Origin: Candidatus Nanoarchaeia archaeon
Lineage (GTDB): Archaea; Nanobdellota; Nanobdellia; SCGC-AAA011-G17; JACPNG01
Length of the DNA stretch: 64,000 nt
Direction: 5' to 3'
Assembly: GCA_028714375.1 (NCBI GenBank)
Contig: JAQTMK010000001.1
Location: 52,729-116,728 of the forward strand
The notes below the pieces were generated by a model, which was given only the letters and a program-made list of their open reading frames with translations, was not told the DNA's origin and did no database searches. The position numbers were made by a program, and so were the translations under genes. The stretch's first letter is position 1, and each line of letters begins with the position of its first letter. This document shows positions 56,534-64,000 of this stretch, in pieces.

Positions 56534-58303
56534 TTAAATTCCCAAATTAAGCACTTCAGAACCCCTCTGGGTTATCCTTAATTCTTTCTTCCACCCTTTG
56601 TCGTGCTTTATTACTTCTGTTTTTATCAAACCAAGTTCTTCTAGTTTTTTCTTGATTTCATTCCCTTTTCTCACACTTATCCCATATAATTCATAAAGTT
56701 CTGTAATCCCAAAACCCTCATTCTTATACACAAAATCCAAAAACTTCTTTTCTTCATGGTCTAACTTAAATTCAGGAGTTTTGACCTTGACTTGTTCTTC
56801 TAAAAATTCTTTTGGAGCAACAACACCAGATTCTTTGAATGCTCTGTCTATTTTTTCAACCTCTTTTTCAACTTCTTTCTGGACTTTTCTTTCAGTATAT
56901 CCTTTATCAACATTATCCTTGATAACTCTGGATTCCATGGAAATTCTTAAATCCTCATCTCTTACAACTTCATCTTTCAGATGAACAAAAGGAGTCTTAA
57001 TCATAAATGGACTTGTGTGTCTTTCAGATAATTTTACTAAAGCTTCTCCAACCTGCAACATTGAAAAAAATTCTTTTTTCTCTTTCAATTGCATTATCCC
57101 TGAAATTTCCTCAACATCATCTGGAAGAACCTGCTGGAAAGCAATGTTACATGCACTGTTTCCTGCAACAACTTCACTTAATTTAGAAATATGCTGATCT
57201 AGACAAATTAAACCAACTCCATACTCTCTTATTTCCCTATATATAACCTCTGTTGCTCCCTCTTTTATGAAGTTTGGTTTTTCTTTTAGGAAAATGTTAT
57301 GAGCTTCATCAACGATTATTGCATGGGTAAATCCACCTCTGTCAAGATTTTCATTTGTTTTTTTATATTTATACAAATAATTTAACACAAACTCACAGAA
57401 GAATTTTTTTTGTGAGCTGCTTAATGAATGTAGTTCAAACAAAACCTTGTCTCCAAAATAATCCTCAATCTTTACATTGCCTTCTCCTTTATAACAAATA
57501 ACATCCCCAAAATCTCCGAATGTAAGAGCATGAGCAATTCTCAATGCAGAAACTATCCATTCACTCTCCCTGTTTCTTATCCTCATTTCTGCTTCTTTTG
57601 TTTCTAATCTGTCTTTAATCTGATACCAGGTGGGATAATTTTCACTTCCTTCATAAACTCCAAATTCAGTAAATGCTTCGTCTAAAGTTTCCACAACAAT
57701 CTTATGTACTCCAAAACTTGCAAAAAAACTTTCTGTAATCATGTCTGCTAAAGCAGTAATCCATTCTTTAGCTGGAACTCCGGCTGGAGGCCTGTTAATA
57801 TTTATTCTAAAATTATTGTTTACATTGCTGTTCCCGATTGTATAAACTTTGATTGCTTCATCAACTAATGTCAAAGGTCTAAAACTTTTTTTCCAGTCAA
57901 ATATCCAGAAAGGTTTTTTGTTTTTTATCAAACCTCCAAGAATAATATATGCAAAATTTGTTTTTCCAGAACCGCTCATTCCACTAATACAAATATGTCT
58001 TGGAAAGTCTCGGTCTCTTAATCCAAAAGGATAGTAATCTTTGCCCGCATAACTAACCATTCCTAAAACATATGGTCCGTTTATTAGATCTTTTTCAGGA
58101 GGCTCTAAAAGAATCTTTTGACTAAGCATATTTTCATTTAAATGTTTGTGGTATAATGCGTTTATTGCCTGCTCAATCTCAAATTGTTCTTCTCCCCTTT
58201 CAGCTAATCTGTATCTTAAATAAAGAGCATCAACCTTTTTACCAAAAACAGGCCTTAATTTCCTACACATTTCTTCAATAGTCAAATCTTTCTCAAAAAC
58301 CAT
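56534..58303 (-). CDS. HerA/VirB4/TraG-superfamily ATPase with C-terminal wHTH
   Basis: ICISGMSGSGKTNFAYIILGGL, WIFDWKKSFRP, HAIIVDEAHNIF, ICLDQHISKL; C-terminal HTH. Confidence 0.88.
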   Translation of the reverse strand: MVFEKDLTIEEMCRKLRPVFGKKVDALYLRYRLAERGEEQFEIEQAINALYHKHLNENMLSQKILLEPPEKDLINGPYVLGMVSYAGKDYYPFGLRDRDFPRHICISGMSGSGKTNFAYIILGGLIKNKKPFWIFDWKKSFRPLTLVDEAIKVYTIGNSNVNNNFRININRPPAGVPAKEWITALADMITESFFASFGVHKIVVETLDEAFTEFGVYEGSENYPTWYQIKDRLETKEAEMRIRNRESEWIVSALRIAHALTFGDFGDVICYKGEGNVKIEDYFGDKVLFELHSLSSSQKKFFCEFVLNYLYKYKKTNENLDRGGFTHAIIVDEAHNIFLKEKPNFIKEGATEVIYREIREYGVGLICLDQHISKLSEVVAGNSACNIAFQQVLPDDVEEISGIMQLKEKKEFFSMLQVGEALVKLSERHTSPFMIKTPFVHLKDEVVRDEDLRISMESRVIKDNVDKGYTERKVQKEVEKEVEKIDRAFKESGVVAPKEFLEEQVKVKTPEFKLDHEEKKFLDFVYKNEGFGITELYELYGISVRKGNEIKKKLEELGLIKTEVIKHDKGWKKELRITQRGSEVLNLGI

Positions 58304-58304
58304 C

Positions 58305-58778
58305 TTATTCCTCTAGAATTTTATCCAACATGTTCTTTTCGCTTTCTTTTTCCATTAACTCTTTGCTCCATTCTCTGAGCTCTTTCTTCAGGTCAGCAAT
58401 GTCTCTCCAACAGTTTAATTTTTCATTAACCTTCATCTCTTCCAGTTCTGCCTTTTTCTTCAATAAGTTCAGCTTTTCCATCATAGCAGTTGGATCACTG
58501 ATGTTTACACTTAGGTTCATAGTATTTATCTGACTTATTATTTTGTCCACATCATTGGTGATTTCCTTTGTTAGTCTTAATCTTTCTTCAATAAGTTCAT
58601 CTATTTCTCTTTTGGTTTCCTTTAGGGAAGCCATACTTCCCTGCTGTATATCACCAAAAATATCCTCATTCTTTTTTGTGGGGATAGGAACATAATCTTT
58701 TAGACTTGGTCTATCATGTTTCTTTTGATCCATATCTAAATCAGAAATAAATCCTTCCAGAATATCTTTTTTTGCCAT
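58305..58778 (-). CDS. coiled-coil protein, likely partner of the HerA-type ATPase
   Basis: 157 aa; almost entirely heptad-like; 1-bp spacing from the ATPase gene. Confidence 0.65.
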   Translation of the reverse strand: MAKKDILEGFISDLDMDQKKHDRPSLKDYVPIPTKKNEDIFGDIQQGSMASLKETKREIDELIEERLRLTKEITNDVDKIISQINTMNLSVNISDPTAMMEKLNLLKKKAELEEMKVNEKLNCWRDIADLKKELREWSKELMEKESEKNMLDKILEE

Positions 58779-58852
58779 TTTAACTACTTAAGAATAAAGA
58801 AACTAATATATAAACTTTGTGGTTTTTACGGGGTCTTCCGGGGTCTTCCAGC

Positions 58853-59038
58853 CTAATTATCAACTACTGTTATTGCACCTTCAGGTGCATTTGCTTCACA
58901 AGCCCTGCATCCAATGCAGTCCTGCGGTCTTTTAACTACAATTTTCCCATTGACTTTTTCAAATACCTGGGTTGGACAAATTTCTAGAACTTCATCATAC
59001 TTACCAAGTTTTTCATAATTTATTACTGGTCTAGGCAT
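58853..59038 (-). CDS. 4Fe-4S ferredoxin-like protein (single-cluster Cys set)
   Basis: EICPTQVF...DCIGCRACEANAPEGAITV. Confidence 0.85.
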   Translation of the reverse strand: MPRPVINYEKLGKYDEVLEICPTQVFEKVNGKIVVKRPQDCIGCRACEANAPEGAITVVDN

Positions 59039-59040
59039 AC

Positions 59041-59601
59041 CTACCTCCTTTCTATCTTAGAAAAGTCGCATAGAGCAACAGGATGTATTTTCTTTAAATT
59101 ATCTTTAAGAGCTAACTGTATTTTATTCCTTATAATATCCATCATAAATTCAGTGTATTTTCTTGAAGCTACCATTTCCTTTAGATCTGATTTCATCTGT
59201 TTTCTTATGTTGCTTAAAACACTGTGTACAGCCTTCCCTCTTGTTACTATTACAGGTTTGATAATAATCTCAACATTATCGTTTGTTTTAAATTTCCATG
59301 AATCAGATATCTTAGAAGAACCGACCCTTATAGCCCTTCTTATGTTGGATTGAGGTATTTCATAACCGTCTAAAACACTAAATCCACCCTTATCCTTAAT
59401 TTCAGTTACTTTGAAGATTAATTTAACACCAGGCCTTCTTGTTTCAGCAATAGAACTGGCATCTACAACAATATTTCTGCCTTTTAATTCACTTATATCA
59501 AAAGCTGGAGTTTCTCCAACTATTTGTTCTCTGAATTCCTGTGGCGCATATATATTGAACCACTTTTTTCTTCCTTTTTTTGATGTTTCTTTTTCAACCA
59601 T
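59041..59601 (-). CDS. rps3ae: ribosomal protein eS1 (S3Ae)
   Basis: KKWFNIYAPQEFREQIVGETPAFDISELKGR. Confidence 0.94.
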   Translation of the reverse strand: MVEKETSKKGRKKWFNIYAPQEFREQIVGETPAFDISELKGRNIVVDASSIAETRRPGVKLIFKVTEIKDKGGFSVLDGYEIPQSNIRRAIRVGSSKISDSWKFKTNDNVEIIIKPVIVTRGKAVHSVLSNIRKQMKSDLKEMVASRKYTEFMMDIIRNKIQLALKDNLKKIHPVALCDFSKIERR

Positions 59602-59638
59602 TTTTAATTCAACCCATTTTGTCTATTAATAAACCTTT

Positions 59639-61003
59639 CTATTCCTCTTCATCCAGCACTGCAGTAGCAGTTTCTATGAATTCAAGTTCTTTTTCCTGAG
59701 GTATGATTGCACCGCATGCAACATTATGTCCTCCTGATTCATAATCTCCAATTTTTTTGGTTATTTTAATTAATTTGTCTCTTAGATTTACTTTTTTTGT
59801 TCCTGCAACTCTCGCAGATATTTTTGTATCTCCGGCAAGATTGTTTGCAAGTGTAAATATCATTTTTCCATTGTCATAAATGTTTGAGTAGGCAATTATT
59901 GAGGCAATTACACTAATCAGATCAAAATCAATATTGTTTTCAGCATTGATTATGACATAATTTTTCCCTTCAATGAATTTTTCTTTGTTTCTGTAAAACC
60001 AATCCAATGAGATTCCAATCTTTTTTCTGTATTCTTCCAAAAATTTAATAGCTTCGTCTTCCTTAGTAGGATCTAAACATACAGAAATCCCCAAAGAAAT
60101 TTTTCCAAGTCTTGCACACGCATTCAATAGTGTTGATAATTCTCTTAGATGGTTTACCTGCCTTTTAGAATCCTTAAGTTTGTATACCTTTCTTAAAACA
60201 TCTTCTGGATTTTTTTCACTCCCCATCCTTTTTAGTATAATAGAAGTTACAATCTTTTTAAGTTCATCTTCATTTAAATCTGAAGTTTTCCTGAATCCCT
60301 GTTCATTTTTTATTTCAATACCTATTTCTTCCAGTAATTTTATTGCTCCCTCCTCATTGCCTGTAACACCAGGTATATATGGATCAAAACAATACTCCAA
60401 GGATTTGTATATTGGTCTGTTCTTTGAACCAAATAAATAAAACTCTTCATTTAATTCCAAATATCCGTTATCAACTGCTTCATTAAGAATTAACAGATTA
60501 ATCCCGACAAAACCTTCTTTTCTTTCCTGTCCGTCTCCGATTGCACCGGTTAATGCCAAAAATCCAAGGTCTTTGTTTTCAGGATTTAATGCTTTTGCAA
60601 ATAAATAACATACTCCTGCTGCAGAAAGTTCCTCATAGTTTACAAAAGGACTTGGATTAAGATTATTCATATCTGATTTATATTCTTCATAAATATGATG
60701 GTCAAGAATAAATATTTTTTTGTCTTTTAGCTTTTTCTCCATATCTTTCATCATAGAAGAACCAAGATCAATGAAAAAATAAATTTCATAATCTTCTCTG
60801 CTTAATTCATCTAACAATCTTTTATCAACCTGCCTTACAAATGAAATGCTGAAATTATATTTTTCTCTTTCAAAAGCTTTGGCCATGATAGCTGCAGAAC
60901 TTAAGCCATCCGTATCTAGGTGACCTATCACCCTTATGGGTTTTTTGGGAAGTTGCTTAAATTTTTCTGCAACTTCCCTTATTTTTTGAAAAAACAAATC
61001 CAT
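59639..61003 (-). CDS. DHH/DHHA1 family phosphoesterase (RecJ-like)
   Basis: RVIGHLDTDGLSSAAIMAKA; FILDHHIYE; C-terminal SGGHNVACGA. Confidence 0.93.
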   Translation of the reverse strand: MDLFFQKIREVAEKFKQLPKKPIRVIGHLDTDGLSSAAIMAKAFEREKYNFSISFVRQVDKRLLDELSREDYEIYFFIDLGSSMMKDMEKKLKDKKIFILDHHIYEEYKSDMNNLNPSPFVNYEELSAAGVCYLFAKALNPENKDLGFLALTGAIGDGQERKEGFVGINLLILNEAVDNGYLELNEEFYLFGSKNRPIYKSLEYCFDPYIPGVTGNEEGAIKLLEEIGIEIKNEQGFRKTSDLNEDELKKIVTSIILKRMGSEKNPEDVLRKVYKLKDSKRQVNHLRELSTLLNACARLGKISLGISVCLDPTKEDEAIKFLEEYRKKIGISLDWFYRNKEKFIEGKNYVIINAENNIDFDLISVIASIIAYSNIYDNGKMIFTLANNLAGDTKISARVAGTKKVNLRDKLIKITKKIGDYESGGHNVACGAIIPQEKELEFIETATAVLDEEE

Positions 61004-61005
61004 AT

Positions 61006-61461
61006 TTAACCTACAATTAATTTGGCCTGTTCTCTGTCATACTTCCAATCCTGTGGAATTTTGCCAACTTTTTTGTAGTATTTCATCAGTCTTCTGATCT
61101 TACTTATTGTTAGCTGCAAACCCCTCTTTGCAGTTTCATCATGTTTATTGTTTTCCAGATGCTTTGCTATTAAAATTTCCCTTTTTATTAAAGCAATCAT
61201 GTCTTCTGGAAGTTTTTTTAATAATTTATGTTCTTCCAGTATCTTAGTTATTTTTTTACCTGTAATAAGACCAACGTCAGGAACCCCGTAAGAATCTCTT
61301 AATTCAATTCCTATTTTACTTGAAGTTTCACCTTTATTAGCCAATTTTACTACTAGTTGTTCTACTTCTTTTGTATCTCTCTTCATCCAAACTGGTTTTG
61401 TTTTCTTTGATGGTTTTTTACTTGAGCTTTTTCCTTTAGCTCTTGAATGCATCCTTGCCAT
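61006..61461 (-). CDS. rps15: ribosomal protein uS15
   Basis: MARMHSRAKGKSSSKKPSKKTKPVWM...SSKIGIELRDSYGVPDVGLITGKKI. Confidence 0.95.
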   Translation of the reverse strand: MARMHSRAKGKSSSKKPSKKTKPVWMKRDTKEVEQLVVKLANKGETSSKIGIELRDSYGVPDVGLITGKKITKILEEHKLLKKLPEDMIALIKREILIAKHLENNKHDETAKRGLQLTISKIRRLMKYYKKVGKIPQDWKYDREQAKLIVG

Positions 61462-61561
61462 ATTAAATTCCTCCAACTCAGAAATAGTTATCTATTCCTG
61501 GTATAAGCAAGCCTAAACCGGCCTATCCTTGTTATTTTCTCTAAATCCAGTATTTATAAAT

Positions 61562-61807
61562 TTAACCTATTTTGTAAATCTTGTCAGATTTTCTTACAAC
61601 ATCAAAAACTTTGATACCTACAGAGTCTCCTTTCTTTGCATGTGCTATTGGCTTTCTGTCAATCTGCATGCTGATTACTTCCTGTTCAAAGTCTGTATTT
61701 GCGCCCTTTATTTTTATTTTGTCTCCAACTTTTAAATCCCCGCTAAGTGTAACTGCAACAACACCAACTTTTGAAAAATAAGTTTCAATTGTTCCAATTT
61801 CTTTCAT
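61562..61807 (-). CDS. stand-alone EF-Tu domain-2-like beta-barrel protein
   Basis: IGTIETYFSKVGVVAVTLSGDLKVGDKIKIKGANTDFEQEVISMQIDRKPIAHAKKGDSVGIKV. Confidence 0.8.
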   Translation of the reverse strand: MKEIGTIETYFSKVGVVAVTLSGDLKVGDKIKIKGANTDFEQEVISMQIDRKPIAHAKKGDSVGIKVFDVVRKSDKIYKIG

Positions 61808-61859
61808 TTTTAATAAAATACCCCCATTTATTAGAAGTCTAGGATTTATATAAAAATAT

Positions 61860-64000
61860 CTAAGTTACATCAATTACCCAAGATTGATCTGTTACAACAG
61901 AGTAAGATTGAGGCATAATGTTAGCTGGTACATCTTCTAAACAGGCATATAGATTTTCCTGTCCATCTCCATTAGTATTGTTTCCAGCAGTAATTATTGA
62001 ACTTGTTATTCCAGTAGCAGTGTTGTTTACCATCAAAGTTCCCTCACATGCGTCTGCAACATTTATACTGAAGTTAGCAGCAGGGATATAATACCCTCCA
62101 TTGTTTTCTCCAACTAAATCAAATGCTTTCACTCTTACATTGCCGCTTGCTATATCCTTGTTACCAGTGTTGTTAATCATGATTGGATCTGCATTAGATA
62201 ACTGGTTAGTATTTCCTAAGTTTAAGGTTTCCCATCCAAGAATTGTTGGACCCATAACCATTGCAGTAGTTTCCTGTAATGTAAACGTTTCATTGTAGTC
62301 TGCAGATTGAGCATTGTTTGTGTCTATAATACTTACGTTAACACTCCAATCTCCTGCTTTATCCCAATACCAAACCCCAATAGTACATGAATAATTTGCA
62401 GTGATAGTATCTAAATCAGAAACTAGATTACAGCTTAAATTTGTTCTTAATTCTTCCGCCTCCATAAAGAATGTTGCATTAACACTGTTATCATTTAATT
62501 GTGCAACTCCATCTGCATCATATGCAGTAAATGTAAATTCAACTTCATTTACAGAACCTTCAGTAATACTTTGAGTTGGGATATTTGATATGTCTATTAT
62601 TGTTGGAATATCATTAACCTCACTAACTACAATCTGCCAGTCATATATTACAGACAATCCTGCAGAATCATTAATAGATAAAGTGTAATAGTCTATTCCT
62701 GACTGGTTTGCATTTGTTGTACAGTCAAAGTTATTGCTTCCATCAAAGTAACATGATGTTGATGTATTTGTTTGTTTCATGATTTCATAACTGGTTGGAC
62801 TTGCATCTTCTACATCTGTCCAGTTCAGAAGAATATCTGAATTTAATATAACATTATTTAATGTTCCAGCATCTTCATTGGTAGTTATATTTGCTAATCC
62901 AATTTCTCTTGTTGCCCATGGAGCATCATTAACCGCATCTAGAGTTATTGTTTGAGACGATGTTGCTGTTAATCCTCCAGTATCATAAACAGTCCAGTCT
63001 ATATCTACAATCCCACTCATATTTCCTACAACTACATAAGTTGCTATTCCAGTAGCATTCACAAATGTAATATTTAAGATATCTGTATCATTTACAACTG
63101 CAGTATAAACCAGAGAAGCATCTGGATCTTCTGCATCAGAAACATTTGCTGTAAATGTATCTGTCCAGTCTGCATTATCCTCATTTTTAGAATAATTGGC
63201 TAAGTCTTCAAATGTTGGAGCAGTATTCGCTCCAGCTGCTACAGTTAAAATTGTTGTTGCATTTGTCCAGCTTTCAGTTCCATTACATTCAATTGTTAGA
63301 CTATAACTTCCCGCAGTTACTCCAGTAACATTAAACCACATGGTTTCAACAGTAGTTAAATCAGTTAGATTTTTCCAACTCTCATTTGCATAGACTTTAT
63401 TTGCCCCTTCAGTTGTAGGTATTATTACATCAATATCAGTTTGGTTTGTATATAACATAATTGCAACATCATGCAAAGTTCCTCCAGAAGGAGTACAGTT
63501 TGCATTTAATAATGTACTATCTCCTGGGGTTAGTGAAGAACTTTCTAATTCTAAGCTTGGTGTTACACTTACTGCTAAGTTTGGAGTTACATTAAACCAA
63601 TTAAAGTAGTAGCAAGCATCTGAAGTATTCCAATATAAATAATCTATCTGACTTGTGACTATATCTTTTCCAATTAAACTACCCCTCATAGATGGATATG
63701 ATACATTTGTTCCCCATGTATTGTTCTGCTGTACTGTTCTTGCTGTCCATGTTCCTGTTGTTATGTTCCAGAATGAACTTAAAATATCAAAGTCTCCTGC
63801 TGTAGAATCAACATATAAAATATAAACATCCCCATTATCACTTATTTTGATATCTGGATGATTACTATTTCCTAGATCAACTGTATAATTTGTCCATGCA
63901 GTTGTGGCTTGGGCAGGAGTTGAGTTTGCAAATCCTAAATCATTACTAAATTCTTCCCATGAAATTACAATATTATTATTCTTATCTATGTCTATACTTG
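61860..64000 (-). CDS. large cell-surface protein with Ig/cadherin-like repeats (5' end outside window)
   Basis: frame stays open upstream of the ORF-track Met to the window edge; repeated NTAPTFEDLANYSKNEDNADWTDTFTANVSDAEDP-type modules. Confidence 0.8.
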   Translation of the reverse strand, partial: SIDIDKNNNIVISWEEFSNDLGFANSTPAQATTAWTNYTVDLGNSNHPDIKISDNGDVYILYVDSTAGDFDILSSFWNITTGTWTARTVQQNNTWGTNVSYPSMRGSLIGKDIVTSQIDYLYWNTSDACYYFNWFNVTPNLAVSVTPSLELESSSLTPGDSTLLNANCTPSGGTLHDVAIMLYTNQTDIDVIIPTTEGANKVYANESWKNLTDLTTVETMWFNVTGVTAGSYSLTIECNGTESWTNATTILTVAAGANTAPTFEDLANYSKNEDNADWTDTFTANVSDAEDPDASLVYTAVVNDTDILNITFVNATGIATYVVVGNMSGIVDIDWTVYDTGGLTATSSQTITLDAVNDAPWATREIGLANITTNEDAGTLNNVILNSDILLNWTDVEDASPTSYEIMKQTNTSTSCYFDGSNNFDCTTNANQSGIDYYTLSINDSAGLSVIYDWQIVVSEVNDIPTIIDISNIPTQSITEGSVNEVEFTFTAYDADGVAQLNDNSVNATFFMEAEELRTNLSCNLVSDLDTITANYSCTIGVWYWDKAGDWSVNVSIIDTNNAQSADYNETFTLQETTAMVMGPTILGWETLNLGNTNQLSNADPIMINNTGNKDIASGNVRVKAFDLVGENNGGYYIPAANFSINVADACEGTLMVNNTATGITSSIITAGNNTNGDGQENLYACLEDVPANIMPQSYSVVTDQSWVIDVT

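Overview
The window is about 64 kb of an AT-rich archaeal genome. Markers are aTFIIB, Alba, ribosomal proteins eS1, uS15, eS8, eS17, eL37, L1/P0/P1, LSm, EndA, RNase Z, archaeal-type aaRS and TATA promoters close to start codons. The coding style (class III 'KRGQ/KKG' signal peptides, many wHTH and Cys-rich secreted proteins, very large surface proteins) suggests a DPANN lineage of the Woese-/Pacearchaeota type; that placement is inference. I support about 70 CDS, 6 tRNAs (Lys-CTT, Ala-GGC, Met-CAT, Leu-TAG, Val-GAC, Thr-TGT), several operator-like repeats and three intrinsic-terminator-like hairpins. No rRNA and no CRISPR array were seen. About 2.5-15 kb is accessory-like (Xer recombinase, two repeat-bearing wHTH genes, a RelE-type TA pair, PadR regulator, RHH-phosphoesterase fusion, nucleotidyltransferase). 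Main items for follow-up: (i) a giant secreted protein with a lysozyme/transglycosylase-like domain beside a pilin-like giant and a HerA-type ATPase; (ii) a highly structured RNA region upstream of a lipoprotein gene that contains most hammerhead-ribozyme core elements; (iii) three loci encoding knottin-like cysteine frameworks; (iv) a five-copy, 16-bp-period operator array at a PadR gene; (v) an RHH-metallophosphoesterase fusion with a perfect palindrome over its own start codon; (vi) a tetranucleotide tract inside a wHTH gene; (vii) a CARF-like stand-alone protein upstream of ZPR1, a shortened Dph2 and GlyRS. All product calls come from reading motifs by eye; no database search was run.
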